This document shows positions 56,774-64,000 of a DNA stretch of 64,000 bases, in pieces. This DNA is from Rhizobiaceae bacterium (GTDB lineage Bacteria; Pseudomonadota; Alphaproteobacteria; Rhizobiales; Rhizobiaceae), in NCBI GenBank assembly GCA_017644105.1, contig JAEPMD010000002.1, forward strand, positions 119,966 to 183,965, read 5' to 3'. Under the pieces are notes generated by a model that saw only the letters and a program-made list of their open reading frames with translations, had not been told where the DNA came from and searched no databases. Position 1 is the first letter of the stretch; each line of letters begins with the position of its first letter. Position numbers and translations under genes: made by a program.

Positions 56774-56791
56774 TTTCGACTGTCGAGAAAA
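56774..56791 (-). promoter_or_regulatory. Candidate ROK operator, copy 2 (inverted)
   Basis: On the minus strand TTTTCTCG-ACAG-TCGAAA, identical to copy 1 in all 14 outer positions. Centres are 58 bases apart, so looping or cooperative binding is possible. It lies 87 bases before the xylF-like start, fitting repression of the sugar transporter. Confidence 0.55.
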
Positions 56792-56877
56792 TTAATTTTC
56801 GATCGGTTCTAACGACGAAATGAGGGGCTTAGTATTTCGCGTCTCATTATCCATTTTATCATTTGGGAGGAATTCAA

Positions 56878-57915
56878 ATGAACAAATTCGCAACTATGTT
56901 GCTTGCTGGTGCTGCGCTATCTGTTGTCGCTTCAGGTGTCGCCGTCGCTAAAGACAAGGTTATTGGTGTTTCTTGGTCAAACTTCCAGGAAGAGCGCTGG
57001 AAAACTGACGAAGCTGCAATGAAAGCTGCTATTGAAGCAAATGGTGACAGATACATCTCAGCTGATGCGCAAGCTTCTGCTTCAAAACAATTGACAGATG
57101 TTGAAAGCTTGATCGCTCAAGGCGCAAATGCACTTATCATTCTTGCACAAGATTCAGGCGCAATTGGCCCAGCTGTTGATAGCGCTGCAAACGAAGGTAT
57201 TCCGGTTGTTGGTTATGACCGTCTTATCGAAGATGCACGTGCATTCTACCTAACATTCGACAATGTTGAAGTTGGCCGCATGCAGGCGCGCGCTGTTTTG
57301 GCTGCAAAGCCTGAAGGTCGCTACGCTTTCATCAAAGGTTCTTCAGCTGATCCAAACGCTGACTTCCTATTCGGTGGTCAAATGGAAGTTCTGAAAGAAG
57401 CCATGGATGCAGGCAAAATCACCAATGTCGGTGAAGCTTACACAGATGGTTGGAAGCCAGACAATGCTCAGAAAAACATGGAGCAAATCCTAACAGCTAA
57501 CGACAATGGCGTTGATGCTGTTGTGGCATCAAACGATGGTACAGCTGGTGGTGTTGTTGCGGCTCTCGAAGCTCAAGGTCTTGCAGGTTCTGTGCCAGTA
57601 TCTGGTCAGGATGGTGACCATGCTGCGCTAAACCGTGTTGCTCGCGGTACACAAACAGTATCTGTTTGGAAAGACGCCCGTGAGCTTGGTAAAGCAGCTG
57701 GTAACATCGCTGCAATGCTTGCTGACGGTAAAGCAATGGGCGACATTCCAGGTGCAGTCAGCTGGTCAGGTGGCGCGAATGGCGTTGAAATGACAGCTCA
57801 GTTCCTAGCGCCAATCCCAGTAACAAAAGACAACCTAAATGTTGTTATCGACGCTGGCTGGATCGCGAAAGACAAAGCTTGTGAAGGTGCAATGGCTGGC
57901 GTTTCTGGCTGTTAA
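56878..57915 (+). CDS. xylF: Xylose-type sugar ABC transporter substrate-binding protein (XylF-like)
   Basis: 345 residues from ATG 56878 behind GGGAGGAATTCAA. Signal peptide 1-24. The pentose/hexose binding pattern of the XylF family is clear: IGVSWSNFQEERWKTDE, VVGYDRLIEDA, FIKGSSADPNADF, ASNDGTAGGVVAAL and VSGQDGDHAALNR. It binds xylose or a similar aldose in the periplasm and delivers it to XylHG. Exact sugar unproven. A strong stem-loop follows it, consistent with higher expression than the membrane genes. Confidence 0.9.
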   Translation: MNKFATMLLAGAALSVVASGVAVAKDKVIGVSWSNFQEERWKTDEAAMKAAIEANGDRYISADAQASASKQLTDVESLIAQGANALIILAQDSGAIGPAVDSAANEGIPVVGYDRLIEDARAFYLTFDNVEVGRMQARAVLAAKPEGRYAFIKGSSADPNADFLFGGQMEVLKEAMDAGKITNVGEAYTDGWKPDNAQKNMEQILTANDNGVDAVVASNDGTAGGVVAALEAQGLAGSVPVSGQDGDHAALNRVARGTQTVSVWKDARELGKAAGNIAAMLADGKAMGDIPGAVSWSGGANGVEMTAQFLAPIPVTKDNLNVVIDAGWIAKDKACEGAMAGVSGC

Positions 57916-57934
57916 ACTTTATAAATTCAAACTA

Positions 57935-57965
57935 TTCACATCGCACGGTCCTCGTGCGGTGTGAA
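57935..57965 (+). repeat. Stem-loop after the xylF-like gene
   Basis: TTCACATCGCACG / CGTGCGGTGTGAA forms a 13-bp stem (one G-U pair) with a 5-base loop. No T run follows, so it is more likely an mRNA-stabilising hairpin that protects the binding-protein transcript than a terminator. Confidence 0.7.
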
Positions 57966-58042
57966 TTCAATCTAAACTTTCCGCAACTTGGTTCGAATAA
58001 ATCGAGCCTGAGTTGTTGGCATGTTTTTAATTGGAGTCATCG

Positions 58043-59365
58043 GTGAGCAACAATAATAATATGCATCGCGCCAATAAAGTTGAAAACGAAAGCGGATTTA
58101 CAAGGTTCCTTCGTGCAACAGAATTAGACGTGCGTTTGCTTGGCATGATCGCGGCACTCATATTCATTTGGGTGGGCTTTCATCTTTACGGACTATTGGC
58201 AAACGGTTTTGGCGCGTTTCTAACGCCACGAAATCTGTGGAACCTTTCTGTCCAAACATCGTCAATTGGCGTTATGGCATGTGGTATGGTGTTGGTCATC
58301 GTCACCCGGCATATCGATTTGTCGGTTGGTTCAATTCTCGGATTCTCAGCCATGTGTATGGCGATCCTACAAGTGTGGATCCTGCCTGAAATTTTAGGTC
58401 TAGGGCATCCGCTTATCTGGATCATTACTGCCGTTGCAGGTATTTTAATTGGTACCCTCATCGGTGCTTTGCATGGATATTTAATTGCCTATCTCGCAAT
58501 TCCAGCCTTCATCGTCACATTGGGTGGTCTATTGGTCTGGCGTGGTGCTGCATGGTTGCTTGCAAGCGGTGAAACTATCTCTCCTGTTGATCGCACATTT
58601 GCCAAACTTGGCGGCGGACCATTTGGTGCGATCGGTTCAACAGGCAGTTGGATTATCGCACTGCTTGCCTGTGCACTCGTTTTGTTTAGTTTCTGGCAAG
58701 CACGCAAAAAGCGTAAGCGGTTTAATTTCCCACTGCGTCCAATGTGGGCTGAAACTTTCTTAGGCGCCTTAGCATGTTTTGCGATTTTAGGTTTCGCCTG
58801 GATTGTAAACGCCTATCCATGGCCAAAGGGTATCGTGCGTCGCTATGCAGCAGAAAACAACATCACAACTCCAGTTGAAGAAATCTTCATCTCTCATGGA
58901 TTTGCGATCCCTGTTTTGATCATGATCGCGGTAGGCGTAGGTATGACATTTTTGATGAGCCGCACGCGTTTTGGCCGCTACGTATTTGCCATTGGTGGCA
59001 ATCCAGAAGCTGCAGAACTTGCCGGTATTAAAACCAGATGGATCACCGTTAAGATCTTTGCACTTATGGGCGGTCTTTGCGGACTATCAGCCATCATTGC
59101 CAGTGCGCGTCTCAACTCGGCGACCAATGCACTTGGTACATTAGATGAGCTTTACGTCATCGCGGCAGCCGTTATTGGCGGCACATCATTCGCTGGCGGT
59201 ATCGGCACCATTTATGGGGCGATCTTAGGTGCCGTTGTTATGCAATCACTTCAAACAGGTATGATTTTGATCGGATTTGATACAGCCATTCAGCAAATGG
59301 TTGTGGGTGGCGTACTCGTCTTCGCCGTCTGGATTGACACAATCTACCGTAGACGTGCGAAATAA
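58043..59365 (+). CDS. xylH: Xylose-type sugar ABC transporter permease (XylH-like)
   Basis: 440 residues from GTG 58043, which has GGAG six bases upstream; an in-frame TTG at 58031 has none. Around ten membrane helices, XylH/RbsC family: [50 protein letters not shown] and [19 protein letters not shown]. The central loop (about 195-300) is longer than in RbsC, as usual for XylH. It forms the sugar channel with XylG. Confidence 0.92.
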   Translation: MSNNNNMHRANKVENESGFTRFLRATELDVRLLGMIAALIFIWVGFHLYGLLANGFGAFLTPRNLWNLSVQTSSIGVMACGMVLVIVTRHIDLSVGSILGFSAMCMAILQVWILPEILGLGHPLIWIITAVAGILIGTLIGALHGYLIAYLAIPAFIVTLGGLLVWRGAAWLLASGETISPVDRTFAKLGGGPFGAIGSTGSWIIALLACALVLFSFWQARKKRKRFNFPLRPMWAETFLGALACFAILGFAWIVNAYPWPKGIVRRYAAENNITTPVEEIFISHGFAIPVLIMIAVGVGMTFLMSRTRFGRYVFAIGGNPEAAELAGIKTRWITVKIFALMGGLCGLSAIIASARLNSATNALGTLDELYVIAAAVIGGTSFAGGIGTIYGAILGAVVMQSLQTGMILIGFDTAIQQMVVGGVLVFAVWIDTIYRRRAK

Positions 59366-59379
59366 GAGGAGTTGGGATA

Positions 59380-60180
59380 ATGACTGATAAAAATTCAAAC
59401 ACATCCTCAAAAACGCCACTTGTTGAGATGAAAAATATTTCAATCGGGTTTGGAGGTATCAAAGCGGTTGATCATGCTGATGTTGATCTATTCCCGGGCG
59501 AGGTCGTTGCGATCCTTGGTCACAACGGTGCGGGTAAATCAACACTGATCAAAATTCTGTCTGGCGCATACAAGCGCGATGAAGGTCAGATTTTTGTAAA
59601 TGGCGAAGAGGCTGTCATCAACAATCCGCGTGATGCGAAAAAATATGGCATCGAGACCATCTACCAGACATTGGCGGTTGCCGATAATGTGGATGCAGCG
59701 GCGAACCTTTATCTGGGGCGTGAAATTCTCACCAATTTTGGGACCTTAGATGATGCAGCGATGGAAGCTGAGGCACGGAAAGTGATGGGTCGATTGAACC
59801 CGAACTTCCAACGCTTTAAAGAGCCTGTCAGCAAATTATCTGGTGGTCAGCGTCAATCGGTGGCGATTGCGAGAGCAATCTTGTTCAATGCCAAAATCCT
59901 GATCATGGATGAGCCGACAGCTGCGTTGGGTCCGCAAGAAACCGAGCAAGTTGGGCAATTGATCCAACAGCTGAAGAAGGATGGCATTGGCATCTTCCTC
60001 ATCAGCCATGACATTCATGACGTGTTCGATCTCGCCGATCGTGTCGCTGTTATGAAAAACGGTCAGGTTGTTGGTTATGCAAGAACCGAAGATGTGACCA
60101 AAGATGAAGTGCTTGGCATGATCATTTTGGGCAAATGCCCTGAAGGTGCAATCCCCGGTCCAGGGGCTATGCAGGAATAG
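59380..60180 (+). CDS. xylG: Sugar ABC transporter ATPase, single-domain (XylG-like)
   Basis: 266 residues with one ATPase domain: Walker [15 protein letters not shown]-loop [13 protein letters not shown], signature [14 protein letters not shown], Walker [12 protein letters not shown] and switch His in [10 protein letters not shown]. coli XylG has two such domains in about 513 residues; this half-size form, which must dimerise, is common for the CUT2 systems of alphaproteobacteria. Starts 14 bases after xylH behind AAGAGGAGTTGGGATA. Confidence 0.92.
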   Translation: MTDKNSNTSSKTPLVEMKNISIGFGGIKAVDHADVDLFPGEVVAILGHNGAGKSTLIKILSGAYKRDEGQIFVNGEEAVINNPRDAKKYGIETIYQTLAVADNVDAAANLYLGREILTNFGTLDDAAMEAEARKVMGRLNPNFQRFKEPVSKLSGGQRQSVAIARAILFNAKILIMDEPTAALGPQETEQVGQLIQQLKKDGIGIFLISHDIHDVFDLADRVAVMKNGQVVGYARTEDVTKDEVLGMIILGKCPEGAIPGPGAMQE

Positions 60181-60218
60181 ACTTTCCCCCTCCCGGGATA
60201 GTTCGCTTAGACTTTGCA

Positions 60219-60245
60219 ATTTGCGACACATTATGTGTCGTAAAT
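60219..60245. promoter_or_regulatory. 27-bp interrupted palindrome upstream of the dimethylglycine dehydrogenase-like gene
   Basis: Arms ATTTGCGACACAT and ATGTGTCGTAAAT around a single central T match in 12 of 13 positions; the one mismatch would be a G-U pair in RNA. No T run follows. It lies 39 bases after the xylG-like stop and about 100 before the next start, a normal operator position. The regulator is not in the window. Confidence 0.55.
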
Positions 60246-60346
60246 CGCAGAGTTTTTGCGTTTAATGGGTTACAAATCTAACTAGTAATTGAAATATGAT
60301 CTGCTAGTTTGATCGGGCAATCGTTAACTGTGTCGGGAAAGTTATC

Positions 60347-62860
60347 ATGGAAAGTAAAGCACGTGTCGTGGTTATTGGCGGGGGAGTTGTTGGGGTCTCA
60401 ACACTTTATCACTTGGCAAAAAAAGGTTGGTCCGATTGTGTTCTGATTGAACGAAAGGAACTGACCTCCGGTTCCACATGGCATGCTGCTGGATTGCTTC
60501 CGCTGTTTAACATGAGTTATTCCGTTGGCCAGATCCACAAATATTCCGTGAAATTTTATCGTGAGTTGGAAGAAGAAACAGGCGTAAATGTCGGTTTCTC
60601 GAATGTCAGTAATATTCGCCTGGCTAAAACCAAAGATCGCTGGGATGAATATATGTATTATGCAGGCGTTGCGGAAACGCTTGGTATTCCGGTTAACATT
60701 CTAACGCCTGAACAAGTCAAGGAAATCTGGCCTTTATGTGAGACGGAAGGTCTGCTAGGTGCGATCCAACATCCTGACGATGGTTATATTCAGCCAGCAG
60801 ATTTAACCCAGGCCTTGGCTAAAGGCGCACGCGATTTGGGTGCGACGATCCAAAGATACACAACTGTCACCGATATTGAAAAACTGGAAAACGGTCAGTT
60901 CGTGGTTAAAACCGACAAAGGCGATATCACCTGTGATCATGTTGTGTCGTGTACTGGTAACTTTGCGCGCAAAACAGGAGCTATGGTTGGCCTCGATGTG
61001 CCAGTGATCCCAGTTGAGCACCAATATATCGTGACAGAACCGCATCCGGATATTGTCGCACGCAAAGAACAAGGCTTGCCAGAAATGGGTGTTCTTCGCG
61101 AGTCAGATAGCTCTTGGTACATGCGCGAAGAAAATGGTGGTTTGCTGCTTGGACCGTATGAAAAAGGCGCACCTTGTTGTTATGTCGATGGACCAAGCGA
61201 CGAAAGCGAATACGAACTTTTCCAGGAAGATATCGATCGCTTGATGCCGCATATTGAAACTGCGATTGAACGCGTGCCAGCTTTCGGCGAAGTCGGCATC
61301 AAAAAAGTTTATAATGGCGCGATTGCATACACGCCTGATGGTTCGCCCATTATTGGCCCAGCGCCAGGTTTGAAAAACTTCTGGCTCAATGAAGGTCATT
61401 CGTTTGGAATTACGGCTGCGGGCGGTGCAGGCTGGCAATTGGCAGAATGGATTGTCGATGGCGAACCAACCATTGATATGATGGGTGTCGATCCACGCCG
61501 CTTTGGTCCTTATGCGACAGAAGGTTATTTGCGTGAGAAAAACGAAGAAGCCTATGCCAATGTGTTCACCACGCACTATCCGGATGAAGAGCGCGCCGCA
61601 GCGCGTCCTTTGAAAACCACACCAATTTATGATCGCTTGAAAGACCGCGGTGCTGTGTTCGGATCTGTTTATGGTTGGGAACGCGCCAACTGGTTTGCAC
61701 CTGAAGGCTATGAAGTGCCGAAAGAAGAATTGGCTCTCGGCGCAGATGTTTTAACCGATCACAATTATGCGCCGGCTACCGATGATGGCCGTATCGTTGA
61801 AAGATGGTCATTCCGCCGTTCAAACTATTTCGAGCATGTCGGTAATGAAGTTAAAAATGTGAACGAAAATGTCGGCCTTTTGGACATGTCCGCATTTGCC
61901 AAGATCGAAGTCAGCGGCAAAGGTGCGCGTGACTGGCTGAACTATATTTTTGCCAACGCCGTTCCCAAAACACGCGGGCGTGTGGCTTTATGTCATTTGC
62001 TGACAAAATATGGAGGTGTACGTTCAGAATTCACTGTTTTTGAGTTTTCTCCAGACCATTTTTATTTGGTCTCCGCTGGCGCTTATGAGGCGCATGACCA
62101 TGATGTATTAAGGAGGCTACTTCCTGCAGACGGTTCCGTTCAGTTGGGTCCAATCACTGAAAAATATGGTGTGCTGGTTCTAGCTGGTCCAAAGTCGCGC
62201 GAAGTATTGACCAAACTCACTCGCACGAGCTTGTCCAATGATGATTTCAAATGGCTCACGGGTAAGAAAATCTCTGTGGGTCGCGCCACAGCCTTTGCAC
62301 TGCGCGTGAATTTTGTCGGTGAATTGGGTTGGGAATTGCACCATCCTATCGAGCAGCAAAATGCAATCTTCGATGCGGTTATGGAAGCCGGTGAAGAATT
62401 CGGCATCAAGCCATTTGGTATCAGAGCTATGACGGCTATGGCGGTTGAAAAAAGCTACCGCTTGATCCCGCGCGAACTCTCAATTGAGTATAATGCGTTT
62501 GAATCTGGTCTCGATCGATTTGTGAAATTGAGCAAGGAAGATTTCCTTGGCAAAGATGCGCTTGTGAAAGCCAAAGAAGATGGATTGAACTGGAATTTTG
62601 TTACAATGGAAGTTCATGATGTCACAGATGCTGATGCCCGCGGCAATGAAGCGATCTATAAAGATGGCGAGTTGGTTGGTCGTGCAACACATGGTGCTTA
62701 TGGATATAGAATTGGCAAATCTCTAGCACTCGCAATGGTCAAACCAGATGTGTCTACCATCGGAACCCAGCTTGAGATTAAGATCCTTGGTAAAATTCAT
62801 AAAGCAACAATTGTTGAAGAAAGCCCATTTGATCCAGAAAATGTCGCCTTACGCGCTTAG
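60347..62860 (+). CDS. Dimethylglycine/sarcosine dehydrogenase-like FAD-GcvT protein
   Basis: 837 residues. N-terminal DAO-type FAD domain: VVIGGGVVGVSTLYHLAKKG (GxGxxG at 11-16) and SGSTWHAAGL, whose His46 matches the residue that binds FAD covalently in mammalian DMGDH. A FAO_M linker (about 370-430) and a folate-binding GcvT domain plus GCV_T_C (about 440-830) follow. The family oxidatively demethylates dimethylglycine or sarcosine and hands the methylene to tetrahydrofolate. Stand-alone gene with its own putative operator; several paralogs with different methylamine substrates exist, so the substrate is open. Confidence 0.88.
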   Translation: MESKARVVVIGGGVVGVSTLYHLAKKGWSDCVLIERKELTSGSTWHAAGLLPLFNMSYSVGQIHKYSVKFYRELEEETGVNVGFSNVSNIRLAKTKDRWDEYMYYAGVAETLGIPVNILTPEQVKEIWPLCETEGLLGAIQHPDDGYIQPADLTQALAKGARDLGATIQRYTTVTDIEKLENGQFVVKTDKGDITCDHVVSCTGNFARKTGAMVGLDVPVIPVEHQYIVTEPHPDIVARKEQGLPEMGVLRESDSSWYMREENGGLLLGPYEKGAPCCYVDGPSDESEYELFQEDIDRLMPHIETAIERVPAFGEVGIKKVYNGAIAYTPDGSPIIGPAPGLKNFWLNEGHSFGITAAGGAGWQLAEWIVDGEPTIDMMGVDPRRFGPYATEGYLREKNEEAYANVFTTHYPDEERAAARPLKTTPIYDRLKDRGAVFGSVYGWERANWFAPEGYEVPKEELALGADVLTDHNYAPATDDGRIVERWSFRRSNYFEHVGNEVKNVNENVGLLDMSAFAKIEVSGKGARDWLNYIFANAVPKTRGRVALCHLLTKYGGVRSEFTVFEFSPDHFYLVSAGAYEAHDHDVLRRLLPADGSVQLGPITEKYGVLVLAGPKSREVLTKLTRTSLSNDDFKWLTGKKISVGRATAFALRVNFVGELGWELHHPIEQQNAIFDAVMEAGEEFGIKPFGIRAMTAMAVEKSYRLIPRELSIEYNAFESGLDRFVKLSKEDFLGKDALVKAKEDGLNWNFVTMEVHDVTDADARGNEAIYKDGELVGRATHGAYGYRIGKSLALAMVKPDVSTIGTQLEIKILGKIHKATIVEESPFDPENVALRA

Positions 62861-62946
62861 GCAAAGCAATTTCTGCTAAAATCGTGGAAAGATGCAATTT
62901 CGCACAAGTGTGCGGAATATGTCTGGGGGCCACGCTTGTGATATAT

Positions 62947-62960
62947 TGTAATATATTACA
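62947..62960. promoter_or_regulatory. Perfect 14-bp palindrome before the last gene
   Basis: TGTAATATATTACA is perfectly self-complementary and lies about 60 bases before the TTG start at 63018. It is a possible operator; AT-rich composition means chance cannot be excluded. Confidence 0.35.
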
Positions 62961-63017
62961 CTGACGTGTATCTATCGCTTTTAAGGTCAAACTCGCACGT
63001 TGCGTAAAGGGCATAGA

Positions 63018-64000
63018 TTGCAAGGCATTGAGAAAACACTTCGGGACACTCTGGGCAAGTTAGAAAGTCCGGACGAGACCACAAGGATTAAGCTTTATAA
63101 AGCCACAGAAACGATCCTTGAAAGAAGTTTAGCACCCTATCTTGAAACCCAGCCAGACATGGTTGCAGCACGCCGTACGCAATTGGTGGAGATTGTCACG
63201 CGCCTTGAAAGCGAATATCAAAATCCCGCAACTACACCTGAGCCGGCACCTGCGCCAGAGCCCACCATTGAACCGCAAGTCGAGATCAAGGACGAGCAAG
63301 TTCCTGCGTCAATATCCAACGCGAACAGCGCATCGATAGATGAACCATCTTTTGCGGACCAAAATTCTCAAGTGCCAGATGTTGCGGTTGATTTTCCAGT
63401 TATTCAACCTCAGGAAACGCCGGCTGTAAATGAAGCGCCGAGCGTGGATGCGCCTTTAAATGCGCCATCGGAACCACCACAAGTCACTGCACCTGCGGTA
63501 TTACCAGTTCCCGAAAATGTCCAAACACCGCCGTCTGTTGATCCTGTTCTTGCACAAACACATCAAGCTGCGCGCAATGCGCCAAAAGTCGAAGCACCTA
63601 TCGATGATGCTGTTGATCTGACATCTGCACCTGAGATTACGCCTGCGCAACGAAATACAAGAAGTGCAGATGTGGCCTGGCCGGATGCGGCGACGCATCC
63701 AGATCGCCCTGAAACACCTGATCGAACATCTGTCTTTGGTTTCGATAAGAGCGCATCAAAGGCTGCACCCGATAAAAGCCCAAAAGCTGAAAAATCTAAA
63801 GCTGAGCTCCGCGCTGAAAAACGTGCAAAACGCAAACTCCAAAATGAGGAAAAGCGCGCCAAGAAAAAAGATAATCGGCGACGTGGTCGAAGCTTACTCG
63901 ATACGATTGCTGGCTCAATCGTATCAGTCATTTTGATTATCTTTGTAATTGGTGGCGCGTGGATACTCGTCGAGAGCGAATATTTTGATCTGTTCCTGGA
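63018..64000 (+). CDS. Pro/Ala-rich membrane protein, 5' part (runs off the window)
   Basis: 327 codons are visible from TTG 63018, which lies seven bases after AAAGGG; the frame is open back only to a stop at 62982. Residues 1-70 are helical and charged (GIEKTLRDTLGKLES, ERSLAPYLETQPDM), 75-255 are Pro/Ala/Glu-rich and look disordered, 256-295 are Lys/Arg-rich coiled coil (KSKAELRAEKRAKRK), and 298-320 form one membrane helix (GSIVSVILIIFVIGGAWIL). The rest lies outside. Topology suggests a cytoplasmic N terminus and a periplasmic C-terminal domain. No domain recognised. Confidence 0.75.
   Translation, partial: MQGIEKTLRDTLGKLESPDETTRIKLYKATETILERSLAPYLETQPDMVAARRTQLVEIVTRLESEYQNPATTPEPAPAPEPTIEPQVEIKDEQVPASISNANSASIDEPSFADQNSQVPDVAVDFPVIQPQETPAVNEAPSVDAPLNAPSEPPQVTAPAVLPVPENVQTPPSVDPVLAQTHQAARNAPKVEAPIDDAVDLTSAPEITPAQRNTRSADVAWPDAATHPDRPETPDRTSVFGFDKSASKAAPDKSPKAEKSKAELRAEKRAKRKLQNEEKRAKKKDNRRRGRSLLDTIAGSIVSVILIIFVIGGAWILVESEYFDLFL

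Overview
The window is a contiguous stretch of an alphaproteobacterial chromosome, probably a member or close relative of the Hyphomicrobiales (Rhizobiales), with moderate GC content. The case rests on gene content and order: aroA-cmk-rpsA with a divergent TIGR02300 gene and a tRNA-Ala, pheS-orf-pheT, infC/rpmI/rplT, a RibN-type riboflavin transporter, an ScfR-type regulator and HAAT-type ABC systems. I cannot name a genus from sequence alone. Genes are tightly packed, with no gene-free stretch over 300 bases, no insertion sequence, no prophage and no CRISPR.

Layout. 1-4.0 kb: the 5' part of a MepA murein endopeptidase (cut by the window edge), a GT-C-fold membrane protein, and a divergent pair of GT2 glycosyltransferase and GtrA flippase-like protein. 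4.0-9.6 kb: translation genes on the minus strand (pheT, an unknown gene, pheS, rplT, rpmI, infC with an AUU start). 9.8-13.2 kb: an alpha/beta hydrolase, a transglutaminase-like cysteine peptidase and gamma-glutamyltransferase. 13.2-20.8 kb: a ten-gene thiamine operon (thiD, thiO, thiS, thiG, thiE, thiF-like, thiY, tenA, thiZ, thiX) behind a TPP riboswitch. 20.9-23.2 kb: RNase D, a GNAT protein and ribN behind an FMN riboswitch. 23.2-25.3 kb: a hybrid sensor kinase gene interrupted by one in-frame TGA. 25.4-30.2 kb: rpsA, cmk, aroA, a FYDLN-acid protein and tRNA-Ala(GGC). 30.2-34.5 kb: four-carbon acid sugar genes (otnC, otnK), a small P-loop kinase and glpK around a perfect 18-bp palindrome. 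34.5-39.1 kb: DUF1330 protein, LysR regulator, AcuI-type acrylyl-CoA reductase and a DEAD-box helicase.

39.2-51.5 kb looks like one acetate/short-chain-acid module. It holds a CrbS-like symporter-kinase, a small membrane protein, a receiver-only response regulator and an ScfR-like regulator. Divergently there is a complete five-gene HAAT-type ABC transporter followed by acetyl-CoA synthetase. 51.6-60.2 kb looks like a sugar module: an operon of ROK regulator, di-heme cytochrome oxidoreductase, CRTAC1/ASPIC beta-propeller protein and SDR dehydrogenase, divergent from a xylFHG-like sugar ABC transporter. Two matching operator-like boxes lie between them. 60.3-62.9 kb: a dimethylglycine dehydrogenase-like flavoprotein behind a long interrupted palindrome. 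The window ends in the 5' part of a Pro/Ala-rich membrane protein.

The two clusters most worth following are the HAAT transporter-acs-CrbS/ScfR set and the ROK-DHOR-CRTAC1-SDR/XylFHG set. The individual families are known; I do not recognise either combination as a characterised system.
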